64,000 nucleotides of DNA from Glandiceps talaboti (taxonomy: Eukaryota > Hemichordata > Enteropneusta > Spengelidae), in contig NC_135549.1 in the NCBI RefSeq assembly GCF_964340395.1, forward strand, positions 29,748,332 to 29,812,331. The letters run 5' to 3'. The stretch's first letter is position 1, and every line of letters starts with the position of its first letter. The position numbers and the translations under genes are program-made. Shown here in pieces: positions 1 through 12,940 of the stretch. The notes below the pieces were generated by a model that saw nothing but the letters and a program-made list of their open reading frames with translations, searched no databases and had not been told where the DNA came from.

Positions 1-935
<935 letters not shown>

Positions 936-1205
936 TATGATATTGCACATAGCATAGTTAGGGGTAGTATTGATAAAGCAATATTTTATATTTTCAAAGA
1001 CGGCAACATTCCAATTACTCACAACGTCAGTATTAAATCTGAATACATCAAGGTTACAATTTGGTTATCTTCTTTTGTGAAATTATACCTTATAACTCTA
1101 AATCATGGCTAAGAATTATTTCTCAAAACCCACAAGCAATATTTCAATTTCTACATTTAATACTTGCTTTTAAAATATGCACACATGCTACCACTCACTG
1201 AATAT

Positions 1206-1305
<100 letters not shown>

Positions 1306-1433
1306 CATATAGTAATAATATATACCACATATAGTAATAATGACAGTATTTTCAAAGAAAGCACAAACCAAGTAAAACCCCACCATATAACTGTCTTATA
1401 TATACACTACTATATTGTGTGGGTACGTAAGGG

Positions 1434-1740
1434 GTAGACCATTCGATATCCTGGGGGGGGGCGTGGTAGATTGGTGGAGAGTCATTATTTTTTCCCCACC
1501 TGCTTGCCTGAGAATTATTTTCTTTCTCCTTTGTCTATGCTGGCAACTTTTTTTCTTTGCTTCTTTGAGATATCCGGATTATTTTTCCGTCAATGTTGAA
1601 CACCTACTTTTGTTGCCACAATTTTCTGTTTGGTTTTCACACAGGGTAATACAGAGAGTAAAAAGATGCTATTCTATCACACACAGATTGTATTTAGAAA
1701 ACTACATATTTCATACATGTTTGATTTTCAATTAAATAAA
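1434..1740 (+). repeat. Dispersed repeat, copy 1 (pairs with 54.2 kb)
   Basis: Starts with TAGACCATTCGATATCCTGG followed by a G-run. It is nearly colinear for about 300 bp with 54,199-54,508 in the same orientation, including the segments GAGAGTCATTATTTTTTCCC and CACCTACTTTTGTTGCCAC. It has no clear coding capacity. Two matching copies with the same left edge indicate a mobile repeat family or a fragment of one. Confidence 0.8.
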
Positions 1741-1879
1741 CATCATTGACAGTTTTTTATGCCATGGTATGATGACACACTGAAAATACAAATCGGAAAC
1801 TTGATTGGTGAGCTCAAACATTCAGATAGACCGGTCAGTTTCTCCAGCCATTGGCCGACAAAAAGTCACTGACCCCTGT

Positions 1880-2520
1880 GAATAACGTTTCATAGCATCT
1901 GACAGTAAGCTGTAGAGGGAAGAGCTTTGAGACTGGGATATGTCCACCTCTTGTGTGAAGGTGTGTGAATGGGGGGGGGGGGTTCTAGGGGTCTCCCTCT
2001 AGATAGAAGCCCTGGAGGATTTTTACTTTTAAGGCAATGTTTAGGCTATTCACAGACACTTTCAAACAATAATTTGCATGCTTTATAAGACAGCTCTAAC
2101 ATGTAAAAAGCAACTACATCAGGTTTAAACATTTTTGAAATAAAGTTTCATAGCATATTGACAGTAAGTGGTGGAGGAAAGAACTTAGATTTTAAACTGG
2201 AACATGTCTACCTCTTATGGGGGAGGGGGTTCTAGAGGGTCTCTCCCTAGAAGCCCTGGAGGATTTTTACTCTTAAAACCAATTTTCAGGCTATTAACAG
2301 ACACTTTCAGACAATAATATGCAAGCTTTACAAGACAGCTCTAACAATTGTAAAAAGCAACTACACATGGTTGAAACATTTTTGAAATAAAGTTTCATAG
2401 CATCTTGACAGTAAGAGGTGGAGGGAAGAACTTTTGAGGCTTGTACATGTCTACCTCTTATGGGGGTCCTAGGGGGTCTCTCCTAGAAGCTTTTGAAGTG
2501 TTTTTTTTTTACCAATGTTG
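1880..2520 (+). repeat. Three diverged tandem units of about 250 bp
   Basis: The landmark TTTCATAGCATNTTGACAGTAAG recurs near 1,888, 2,147 and 2,392. Each is followed by a 'GTCTACCTCTTATGGGGG...GGGTCTC...TAGAAGC' stretch and a shared sequence about lateral 'AGACAGCTCTAAC'. Spacing is about 259 and 245 bp. There is no coding signal. Confidence 0.8.
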
Positions 2521-3516
2521 GTGAATCTTATTGTTGGTTTAACGAATGAGTGGCCTCTGGGGTGATGGGGTCCAAGGGGTTCCCCCGGCAGATCTGCAGT
2601 TTTTTGTTTCTGTTTAGGCAATTTATAGGTTATTCATAGCCTCTGAGATATATATTGCCAAGCTTCGAAACGCTAAAGTAAATATAACTTTTTAAATACA
2701 TTTTCCATGTTATAAAGGTGGGCCTGTAACATTGGTATTGGGGCATTGATATTGCATGTATAGTAAAGTTACTGATGTGTTAGAGCACTTTAGGAGGTCA
2801 TACCTAGTGTACAATAGTTAGCACACACTAAACACATCTATCGATCAAAACGATTAAAGTCGTAGATGGAATTACAACAGATGCACAGCCAACGGAAAGA
2901 TTTATTAATTATATGTTGTTAGAGGGCTGGGATTTAGCTGTTCTTCTGTGTCCTCCTACTAATGGTGCAGGATATCTACCCCCCCCCCCCCCTCACTGGG
3001 TTTGAACTTGCCCACCAGCAAACTGCCCACCCAATATTGTGAATGAGTTACACACTTCCCACCAGGAAAACGTTTGTGCTTTCCACTATATACCATTTTG
3101 ACGTACACAATGTGCGTCCCTCCTCCTACAATACCATGTTTTCCCCTCCCACTGTATCAAAATCAGGACTTCCCCACCGCAATTCTTTCCTGTTTTCTCC
3201 CTCCCGCTAGCGATCGAGAGACATTGCCACTGAAAAAATGGAGTGACTGCACCTGTTATTTTTAGAATTAACATGTATGTGCCAGCAGAGCTAAAGACAA
3301 AAGTTGGTCCAGAACAAAAGTATGGTCCTATATAACCCTTCTGACTCCATTGATAGGATTTATTTATTTAATAAATGCGAGGGTAACAATATGAGTCTAA
3401 TATATTAAAATGTTGTATTTTTGACCAGATATACATAAAGAAAGATTAACAACACTTTAGGATAAATTGTAATCTCAAATTACGCTATTACATCATACAT
3501 TATATCTCGCATTAGC

Positions 3517-3788
3517 TGCAATCTTGTGGTAGCCACCCTACGACCACCACAACCAATGACTGTCCGTAATGTATCAGGACAAGTATATATGAACGAAGGT
3601 AAGTACATTGTAGTATTTCAGTCAGTTCTCATGCAGAAACTCTAGAGGCTATTGACATTTTTTAACCTTCTTCGCCACCAGCTTTCGCCAGAGAACCTCA
3701 TCAGACAGCGATAGCAGCAAGTCCCTCACCGTATTGTACTGTTCAGTCTTACCCTGACAAGCCTCCAGACTACACCAGTCTATACTGA
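3517..3788 (+). pseudogene. STMC6-like adaptor pseudogene (copy A)
   Basis: Remnant of the two-PPxY adaptor gene found intact at 21.8 and 48.1 kb. It keeps the last part of exon 4 (about 3,517-3,598, followed by a GTAAGT donor) and exon 5 (3,682-3,788, ending TGA). Compared with copy B, about 495 bp are missing at the junction AGCTG/CAATC, which removes the transmembrane half of exon 4. Exons 1-3 were never in the duplicated segment, which starts just downstream of exon 3. The first tail motif PPPY has become PSPY (CCC TCA CCG TAT), while PPDY survives. With no start, signal peptide, cysteine domain or membrane helix it cannot make the normal protein. Exon 4 still ends in a usable donor, so a chimeric transcript is possible but not shown. 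Confidence 0.88.
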
Positions 3789-4089
3789 GAGTATAATTTT
3801 GTGAACGAAGAACAATTCTGCTATGACGAACTGACAAGCTTTATATTGCACAGGTTTCACTTTTATTCAACAATATATTGAAAATGGTTATTATAAAATC
3901 GCCACACATATACCAATGTTTACATTTGTGTGCAGCATCTTGTTAATTTATTCTAATTTTGAAAGCAATCCAATTTTTGAAAGAAACACTGTTTATAACA
4001 AACATTCCAAACGCAAACTCGTCTATGAAAATTGTGTAAAATACGATTTTGTAGATATATGTATATACAAGCAGCATATTTTATTTTTA

Positions 4090-4740
4090 CCTCCTGTAAG
4101 GGAGTGTTGTGATATGCTTTATCTGTCTGTGTGTCCTTGTGTCCATGTGTGTGTGTGTACGCGTATGCAAGTATGTATGCATGCATGTATATGTATGTAT
4201 GTATTATGTATGTATGTATGTATGTATGTATGTATGTATGTATGTATGTATGTATGTACGTAATTATATATGTATTATGTATGTATGTATGTATGTATGT
4301 ATGTATGTATGTATGTACATACATACGTAAGTACATATGTACGTACGTATGTGCGTGTCTGTCTGTGGACACAATATCTCAAAAATAAAAGCATCGAATC
4401 TAAAGAAACTTGCTGTACATCTTCCACATGCTACTGGCAAGAACCGGTTACATTTTGGTAAATATTCAATGAACACCAATTACTTATTTACACAATTAAT
4501 GAATTTCGGTAATTAGGCTATGTATTAAGTATGCATGCTTCAATTTCAATATAACTTAGCACATAAGTTAAGTGCATATTTCCTATAAAATTGGTTGATG
4601 TAGCTCACACTTTTTAAGAAATAATTTGCATAATGAATGACTCAGTAATTAGACTCTATCTTAAGAATGCAAGCTTGAAATTTCATAATTTGGTACATAT
4701 ATCAACTCTAATGATGCACACCTGTCATTTGAACAGGTTA
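4090..4740 (+). mobile_element. Truncated HINE/pearl-like element, copy A
   Basis: Begins at CTCCTGTAAGGGAGTGTTGT, then a TATG tetranucleotide array (about 4,182-4,318), then core units with the landmark TTTCGGTAATTAGGCTAT. The matching element in copy B runs to about 26,520 and ends with CTTACGGGGGGCATTCAG. Here about 0.7 kb of core and the right end are missing near 4,740. The architecture (short terminal motif, core tandem repeats of about 147 bp, microsatellite) resembles Helitron-associated HINE or bivalve pearl elements. The family name is an inference. Confidence 0.6.
4182..4318. repeat. (TATG)n microsatellite
   Basis: Tetranucleotide TATG/GTAT array with a short interruption near 4,258-4,278. 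It generates Tyr/Met/Cys/Val and Thr/Tyr/Ile/His artefact frames. Confidence 0.95.
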
Positions 4741-5412
4741 ACTATATTAAAATTATACAGTACTTTTTTATATTTACAAACTTTTATCACAGGGGCTCGG
4801 AAATGGTCAAGAAAATTTCTTCTCGAATTTGGTTATGATTATGATTTGAACTTTTGTTATTATTAATTAATTTACATGCAATGTAAAATATAAAGTGAAC
4901 TATTAACTATTAAAAGATGAAGATGTGAGAAATTTTACAATTCTCAATTATTCCTATGATTACAATGTTGATCACTTTCCCATGAGATAATCCCAATAAG
5001 AATAATAGAATATAAGTGTTAGGACTATATGAATGAGGTGAGCAGCCTGTGGCTAGGCTGGCAACCTCATGAATAGATTATTTTATGTTTCTGAGAGCGT
5101 CCTCAGGTGCCAAGATTTCTTGATGTTGTTATACGATTTCTTGTTTTTTCTCTCGGTATCATTTGAAGATATGTCCCCGACAATAATTAAAATCATTGTA
5201 TAATTTGTAACATGTTGACATTGCTCTAATGTTTACCACCGTGGAGCACTGCAAAAGCCTGAAAAAGGTGGCACTATAGCATTTAGTCATATAATTCCGT
5301 AAATCATACAATCATTTCACGATTCTCTTCATTCTTTTCCCTTAAGTATAACCAGGAGCGACGTGAGTTTGACCGCAATTGGTCATGGACCGTTTTAGTT
5401 TCTCTTTCATAA

Positions 5413-7036
5413 TTAAATAGGTGACTTCTTTAATTGTTTATTCTGCTTAGCCTTTAAAAGATTCACAAATCCAACATCTCCTTGCCATAGATCTGTGCAA
5501 TTTTTTGGCGCATCAGGTCTTAGCATATATCTCATCTCTCGATGATCCCTGTTGTATGTTTCGTTTGGATTTATACAGCTTTTCATAATTTCTTTGTTTA
5601 ACTCTTTCAGTTCTCTCAAATCCCTTGCAAAATGTGGACCATAGTCATTTATTTTCTTCCACAAGGTAGCATTGAAATGTTTGTATAATTTGAAATCTGA
5701 TTTATTCCAGGTCATAATTTTGTTATAGGTATCTTCACTGATGTTTGAACGTCGGTTAGGACTCCTTATGTTGTTAGAAATATACAAAATGTCATCCAAT
5801 TCCCAACAGAGTTGCATTTTCAACACCAGTAAAGACTCGTCAAAATACTCAGCAATTATTACAAAATCAAATTCTTTATCCAATGATTGAATTTTGGCAT
5901 CAACTTTACTGTCATTGGTGGTATCCTGAGTACTCATACCCAGATCAAACAATTGGCCGTTGTGGATTTGCCAGCTATACTTAATTTTGTTATCAATGTA
6001 CTTCTGTGGATTTTCCATGAATGAATTGATAGAAGCGTCACCTTTCCTGTTTATCTTTTTCATTTCTTTGTCCCATTCGAAATAACCGAAGGAAGATTCA
6101 AACTGGTGTACAGGATGTCGTAAAATGGTGAGGTATGTTGCATTTGGTATGACGACTGTCATTTCTGGGCGATTGTATCTCACATGATTGGTCAGAATAT
6201 CGTAATGTCTACTGCCATTTACTGGTGGGGGAGATTGTTTAAGCATTGAACGTTGGAAAAGGCCGGCAGTTGACATAATATGATTATACCTTGGGAGAGC
6301 GAACGATAAGTTTCTCTTATAACCGTATCGATCGATGATTGACACAGCTGTTGTACTTCCTGTCTTATGAGTTTTTACAAACACAATTCGTTGCACTGGA
6401 GTACATGGTTCTGCTCGGGTCATTGTTCTGAAAGAAAGAGTGAAATAGATGATTTCTGCTTAAATATTTCGTTGATTTTTCTGAGACAAAATAATAAAAA
6501 AATAGTGTGTTTCTGATAATCCGACCGACCTTAGTTTAAGCTGTCGACCAAACATTTTTATATGGTGTAAAATAGGGTAAAATTATGAGAATTTACTTAT
6601 TTCCTTAGAAGGCCACATATTCCTTTTAAAAACTTATGTCGTCATAAATTGTTCTTTTCAAGATATCAAATACAAACGGGGTTGAGTTTTCTTGGAGAAT
6701 GGAATAGCGACAGCTTAGGAACATTATTTCCAAAGAGCATACTACATAAACATAAACATCAATGGTTAGAAATGTGTACATTACCATACTATTTGCCTCC
6801 TGTGTCCCCCTGTGAATAAAGATTAGTTACCAATATTATGAAATTATTGCAACTTTAGTACACAATGCTTACTTTATGATAGGGCGTGGCCTTGGTAATA
6901 TTTTACTTGGCTTGTATGTCGGCAGGTATCTCTCCCATAATACTACTGTTAATGTCATGAAAAGGATAACGGCAATACATGACAAGCCAAAGAGATACCG
7001 TTTTACTGCAAGTACCATGACTGTCTCCGTCGACAT
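5413..7036 (-). CDS. Galactose 3-O-sulfotransferase-like protein A
   Basis: Two coding exons: 7,036-6,873 and 6,427-5,413. The donor AAA|gtaagc and acceptor ttctttcag|AACA join in frame (AA|A ACA ATG), giving 392 aa. It is a type II Golgi-type enzyme: short N-tail, membrane helix at about residues 14-34, stem, then the catalytic domain. The PAPS 5'-phosphosulfate loop VKTHKTGSTT is at 72-81, and the 3'-phosphate site RHPVHQFES is at 158-166. Both are typical of the Gal3ST/cerebroside sulfotransferase family, which transfers sulfate from PAPS to O-3 of galactose on lipids or glycans. Several N-x-S/T sites are present. A further acceptor, cttgttttcag|GTGC, lies just before the first ATG, so at least one 5' non-coding exon exists upstream. 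Met-7 (7,018) is an alternative start and is the only usable one in copy B. The natural acceptor is unknown. Confidence 0.9.
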
Positions 7037-7241
7037 GCACCTGAAAACAAGAGAAAGGACGTCATTTGTAGGCTTTTGTAGTTTTGAATAACTGAAATGT
7101 AACACTTTGCATTTATCCATGGTGAAATGGTCATATGGAGGGTTGGGTATATATATTTTGGGTTTTTAGCCCCCAAAAGTGGGGACTATTATAATGACAC
7201 TGTCCGTGCGTGCGTGCACGTGGCCGCAATATTTAAATATC

Positions 7242-9316
7242 CAGGGCCGTAGCCTGACCAAATTGCTGGGGGGGGCAGAACTTTGTCTTGGTGCAATCAT
7301 GCATTTTTTACATAAATTTGCATGCAATTTACATAATATCTATTGAAGCATACGAATTAAATACCATATGTAAGGTCAGAAAAAATAAAAAATGCTTGTC
7401 AACTGGTAACCTAACCCATCACATGTCATTATGCATTGGGTAAGTATTGGGTAAGTATTTTCACAATGCCTGACAAGGATGAAACAAACCATATATAATG
7501 ATAGCAAAATATTTCAGGTCAAGTTTAGATAGAACTTATGCAATCATCTTGATACTATTTCATGCAATGTGTCTGCATAACTACAGTTCGGAAATGTACA
7601 TAATTTACGGTTAAACAAATGGTGTAGTTCCTCTCTCACCCTCTGCTCTCAAAAAATGTTAAGCCCCGCCAATTGAAACTCAAGCATTATTTTAGCCACG
7701 CCTTCTGTCACCTACACTACAGTGGAGATATAAAATCATATGGTAAAATAATGCAAGGAGACAACTCCAAAGGTGAAAAAAATTGAAAATAAGACAGTGT
7801 AGGAGGCCATTCAGAGGCATAAAATATCAAACCATAGGCATAATGAAATACCAGAATTGAAACAATTATGCTATGCATTACATATTATCTGGAAGTGTAT
7901 TTTGTTGTGGCAAAGCTGAAAGATATTATGCTGATGTGCCCATGGTAAATGACTTCTCCTGAAGTTTAATTTGGTTCCAAGAAATTCCGAATAAAGAGCA
8001 AAATATTTCAAGACTTTCAGACTTTTGATGGCCCAATGGTCGTAAACTTTTGTTCAATTCTTTTTAGTGCACATTGGATATTTAATCTCAATTCATGCTT
8101 GTATGCAACATAAGAGCCAAGTAAACCACTGTATAAGATATTACATAATTTGGAATAGACTCAAATGTATATAGTTACATGTACTATTCAGAAAATATAA
8201 AGAAATATCCTTAATTTTGAAAAAAAAATGCGAAGCCCGCATGAGGATATATTGCCCATCACCAGAAAAAAATATATGGGTAGGTTGAACAGCTTTTTCA
8301 TTTTTTCTGGCCTAATGTCGTATCTTTGTCAAAGTAGTTGCCGAAAAGATGTCACATTCAAAGTAAAAAAATGGATGGTGCTTTCTCAAATAAGTAACAC
8401 AACAAAATAATCATTTTCTTTCCTCAACTCCCAAAACTGTTATGGCCTCGTTTATGTCGGAACCAAAGGTGAACTCAATGAATTCTCCTTGTCATTATCA
8501 TTATAATGGAAATTGAAGTTTGGATTTTGATGTCGAAGGTACAGCTCTGTTTACAAATTTAGGGCCATTCTTTCCACAGCAAATTGTCGCTTCAAAATGA
8601 ATTGCGAAATAACGGTAGTGTCAGTGCAATGAGATAATTATATCAAACAACATTTTAACCAAAGACAACGTCAAACATAATTATTAAAAGATATATTTTC
8701 AAATAGTGGATCTTAAACTGCGTACCCAGTTTAATAGTTTTTCAGGGCGACCAAATTTTCCAAAAAGAGATCTGCCGTTTTATCAGCATGAAATGTTTTA
8801 ATATAAGGAACAAGATGTAAATGAGATCGAGCGCATCTTCGGAGTAACTGCATGCAACAGGCGACCTCACGTTGAACGACTTTTTCATTTTTTTTGTATT
8901 ATTATTTTTTTATTTTCACTCGCTGACATTATAATTGCGACTTGCTATCTTCAAATGAAGGAGACTTTCAAGACAGTTACTCGCGGACAATGCACAGTTT
9001 ATGTGCGCACTTCTTTTGTACTTTCCCGCACAAAGAATTTTTAATTTGCTGCAAAAAGTTACAATTTTTAACTGGATTCATTTTTATTCAAAGTTAAGAC
9101 AGCGTACAATACATACATATTAGCCATGAGTCAGTGTGCAGTCACTTTAGTGAACTATCCATTTAAATAGCACATGCTAGGAATCGTCACGTAAATAACG
9201 ATTTTAATAGCATCGCTATGTATTCAAAAAGTAGCTTTTTTTCTTGCTTTTCTCCAAAATCTCGGGGGGGGGGGGGGCAGCTGTCCCCCTTGCCCCCCCC
9301 GCAGGCTACGGTACTG
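7242..9316. mobile_element. 2,075-bp non-autonomous TIR DNA transposon
   Basis: The left end CAGGGCCGTAGCCTG and right end CAGGCTACGGTACTG are inverted repeats matching at 13 of 15 positions. Each is followed inward by a G-rich (left) or C-rich (right) run. The element is flanked by ATATC on both sides (7,237-7,241 and 9,317-9,321). The paralogous copy B has the uninterrupted site TTAAATATCAATATTTC near 29,240, so this is an insertion after the duplication. The interior has only short open frames (longest about 60 codons) and no visible transposase. The ends recall GCGTAGCC-type hAT-like non-autonomous elements, but a 5-bp rather than 8-bp duplication leaves the superfamily open. Confidence 0.85.
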
Positions 9317-10185
9317 ATATCAATATTTCATATATAAGGCCAGGCAAAACCTTTTGTAATATCCCTAGCCTAACTAAAAAAAAATGTAATACATAGACAC
9401 TCCATTCCCCATCACTGACACATTGTAGTATTTACATATTGTCAATTTCTTTAAAATCATGTTTCCAAGTAATATGTAAAGAAAAGAATTACAATGTATA
9501 AGCTTACACAAGCATTACTTTTGGTGCTCATATCACTTTTGATGAATAGCAGACATATTTTTAGTTAGAACTCACTATTTACTGTATAACTCAAAAACTG
9601 TAATACTTAGAGACTCCAATCAAGTGTCTAACCCATATCAAATGCAAGCTATCGTTTTTGACATTGACCTTTATCCTTGACCTTCAGGGCCAATTATCAA
9701 AATCAAACCAATTACTGCCTATCACAGACATTGTAGTGTTTACATATTGCCAATTTCTCATGTTTACAAGTAATGTTGAAGAAAAAAAGTATACACTATC
9801 ATTTTGGTGCTCAGGTAATTTGTACTGAATGGCAGTCATATTTATAGTAATTAATCACTATATTACTGCATAACTCAAAACCTTCAATATATAGATTCTA
9901 TTTAAGTGTCTAACCCATATAAACACATGCAAGCTATGTTGTATGAGTAACCTCTTACCTTGACCTTGACCTACGGGGTAGATCATCACATTAAAGCTAT
10001 TAATTGCAGACACTTTGTGCCGGACTTTGTGGCAATTATGTGTGGCTAATGTCTGTTAGACCATGTCTATACTTAATGCAGAAACAGATAGACATATACA
10101 CGGATTATTTTTGGTGCTCATATCACTTTTTACTCAATGGCAGTCATATTTGTAGTGAACAATCATGATTTACCACTAACTCAAT
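9317..10185 (+). repeat. Diverged repeats with TGACCTTGACC motif (copy A flank)
   Basis: Several related blocks of about 280 bp carry 'CTCAAGTGTCTAACCCATAT', 'GACATTGACCTTTATCCTTG' and 'ATCACAGACACATTGTAGTG'. Similar blocks occur at 29,240-30,060, 11,400-11,550 and 50,800-51,220. No gene is visible. Confidence 0.7.
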
Positions 10186-11403
10186 CAGATTTAAACTGAA
10201 TGCCCTTCCGTAAGGGTATCGTCTTGCTATCTTAAATTTAATTTAAACCCCCTGTTCAAACGCCCTCACTGTGCACTGAATATATAGAGGTCAATGTAAA
10301 GGTCACCAGTGTTACTACAATTTTGCGAAGTAATACACGTAGGCTAGATCGTGAACAACAGTGTTGAGGACCAACAATTTATTTCCGTAGGCTTATAGAT
10401 TTCATAATATTGTTATAAATCATACTTTATTACACATGATGAATGTGTTCAATGAAAGTGTATATTTCCCGAGATACTGCGTTAATTACATGATCACATG
10501 GCTCACACCAAATCGCAGTAGCTTGATATTGGGAGAAATTGCAAAACAACAAGGTAAAATTAGAAAGTTCGACATTAATATCATACTTCCTAAATTTCTA
10601 ATCGAAAATCTACGAGATTTAAATTGAATGCCTCCTGTAAGGGAATCACCAATTATGCAAATTACCCATTAAAATGATATTCAAAAAATATGGTAATGAA
10701 CATTTTGACAAAGCCTAAGTACGGACAATAATTAATTATGTAGTGTTCCCTAAATCTTTAGGTGATATCGATGGCTTTTATAGTGCATATGCACTCTGTT
10801 ACATTTAATGTATGTACTAAATTGTATGGACATTGAAGTATGCAGTCTAAAGATATTGCCTAACTACCAAAACTCATTAATTAAGAAAATTATTTATTAA
10901 CAGTGTAAGGTACATCAGCAAACATAGGATACATACGATTTGTTATGGTTAAAGTATGTACGAATGGTATTGAAATTTAAGTATGCAGTCTTAAGACATT
11001 AAGCCTAATTACCGAAACTCATTAATTATGCAAAATATTCTTTAACACGGTGAGGTACATCAATTAACTCTACAGGACATATGGGATTTATTAAGGTTAA
11101 CGTATGTACTGAATTGTATTAAAATTGAAATATATATTCTTAAGTTATAGCCTAATTACTGAAACTCGTTAATTATGCAAATTATTCATTAACACTGTCA
11201 GGTACATCAACAAATTATATAGGCCACATACGATTTGTTATGGTCAATGTATATACTGAATGGTATTGAATTTGAAGTATGCAGTCTTAAGATATAGCCT
11301 AATTACCGAAACTCACACAGACACACACACACACACACACACATAAACAAACGAACACACACACAGACATTTCTGCCGTAATGTATCTCCTTCCTTACAG
11401 AAG
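10186..11403 (+). mobile_element. HINE/pearl-like tandem-repeat element inserted in copy A
   Basis: Enters after ATTTACCAC with GATTTAAACTGAATGCCCTT and leaves at CTTCCTTACAGAAGT. Copy B reads straight across this site near 30,000 (CCACGTATTAAACTC then ACGTTAATACATAGAGG). The terminus motif recurs inside at about 10,615 (GATTTAAATTGAATGCCTCC), so the structure is nested or composite. The core holds about four units of 147 bp (landmark CCTAATTACCGAAACTC at about 10,859, 11,006, 11,151 and 11,300) and then a CA microsatellite. There is no coding capacity. Confidence 0.72.
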
Positions 11404-12903
11404 TAAAAAAACGTTAATACATAGAGGCTACGTTCAAGAGTCTACCCCATATCGTCAGGTTTAAACTTTCATTTGAGACATTGACCTTTGGCCGTGAATC
11501 TGATTTTGGGGTTCGGTTATCGAAATTCAGCAATTTCCAGCATTATCAAACACTTTGCAGATTGGCAATGATAAGCTTGCAGTATCTCTAATTATGTTGA
11601 AAACAGTCGTTGATGGCACTCTAATTAATAATTTTCGTAGACTAGTGCCACCACTGCACATGTTATTGTTACAGTGGCCATGTGGATGAGGATTGGGTAT
11701 TTCTTTTGGATTTTTAATTTATAAAACAATTTTATCGTGGCTTCCTATTTGAAAAAATTAATGTGAAACAACATATGCCAAGTCCTTCTTTGTAACGCAA
11801 TACATTGTAAAAGATTTACAGATTTGTAAAGTCTTCGTTATTGTATGTACAATAACAAGTCTTCATGTATTTATTGTAGTGCACTACAACAAGTTCTTTA
11901 GTTTGTACATTATGTCACAGGCTTTCAGTTCAAAAAGAACAACACCTATGGCCTTTAACGAAATCAAAAAGATACACTGATAACAGCTGAATGGGTTGTT
12001 CATTTCTTATCTATTATGTGTAGATCCTTGACAATTTCAAGCACATTAGCATTAATGACTATATTATCTTAATGATTTCAAATTAGGAAGACATAACTAT
12101 TTGACCCTGAAGATGAAGGTCAAGGTCAAAAATCTGGGTATCATTAGAAAGCTCATCATTGATAACCATGATGAAGACACTTGAATAGCGTCTTTGTTAA
12201 ACTTCAAGTGTTATCGACCAAAATGTGAATATTTATGACAAATATAGTCGCCATTTTGCTGTTACCTTGGGGTTGTGAAACGTAGTGATGTGTATATGCA
12301 GACTTTAAAAAGCTCATGATCGATAACATGGGTGAAGACACTTGAATGAGGTCTCTCTCTGTTAAACTTCAAGAGTTATTGGGCAAAGTGTGATTATTTA
12401 TGACATAAATGGCCGCCATTTCGCTGTTATCATTGGGGTTGTGAAATGAAGTGATGTGTATATGCAGGCTATAGCATCTGACATTTTTACCAGGTCTGGT
12501 CGAAATTGGCACATGCATATTGGAGATACACAGGTGAACACAGGACAGACGGATGGACAGATGGGTGGGACCAAACGTAGAAGCCCCATTGGGCTAACCT
12601 TTTATACCTTTTATAGCTTTTGCAATGTATTGTGTTACATATACATACTTGGTCAATATTGTTTCACATTTTTCAAGGTGGCCATGTAAATTGTTTTATA
12701 ATATAAAACTCATACCCATATGGCCATTTTAATGTAGTATTGTAAATTTGGCATTAAATTGATTTAATTGATTTATTATATTTTCTTTATCAGAAATTCA
12801 AACAGTAATTACAAAGTCATGACAGTATTGTCATGAATACAAGATACTGGAATATTGAAGTATTTCAATGATATTGAGTTTTTGACTGTAAGTCGTTTAC
12901 ATC

Positions 12904-12940
<37 letters not shown>

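Larger units (their letters stand above)
3789..5412. other. Intergenic, repeat-rich, between convergent genes
   Basis: Lies between the 3' end of the STMC6-like pseudogene and the 3' end of sulfotransferase A. It holds a truncated tandem-repeat element (from about 4,090) with a TATG microsatellite, and flank matching copy B. No gene is visible. Confidence 0.7.
2817..11515 (+). repeat. Segmental duplication, copy A
   Basis: Near-identical sequence begins at GTTAGCACACACTAAACAC (about 2,817) and is matched from about 23,247. Colinearity continues through the 3' exons of the STMC6-like gene, a tandem-repeat element, the sulfotransferase gene and its downstream flank, and a block of repeats ending around 11,515 (matched to about 30,118). 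Copy A differs from copy B by a roughly 0.5-kb deletion in the STMC6 gene, a roughly 0.7-kb deletion near 4,740, and insertions at 7,242-9,316 and about 10,186-11,403. The sulfotransferase exons differ at about 18 of 336 residues, so the duplication is fairly recent. Confidence 0.9.

Noticed and set aside
3649-3837. Conserved 62-aa minus-strand ORF, repeated at 24,821-25,009
   Set aside because: It is antisense to exon 5 of the STMC6-like gene, whose coding sense is clear. The conservation comes from the duplication.
3916-4479. Tyr/Met/Cys/Val-rich and Thr/Tyr/Ile/His-rich proteins (also 25.2-25.6 kb)
   Set aside because: Frames through TATG tetranucleotide arrays.
7016-7120. Longer N-terminus for sulfotransferase A starting at 7,120
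   Set aside because: A clear acceptor (cttgttttcag|GTGC) lies between that ATG and residue 1, so the upstream codons are intronic.
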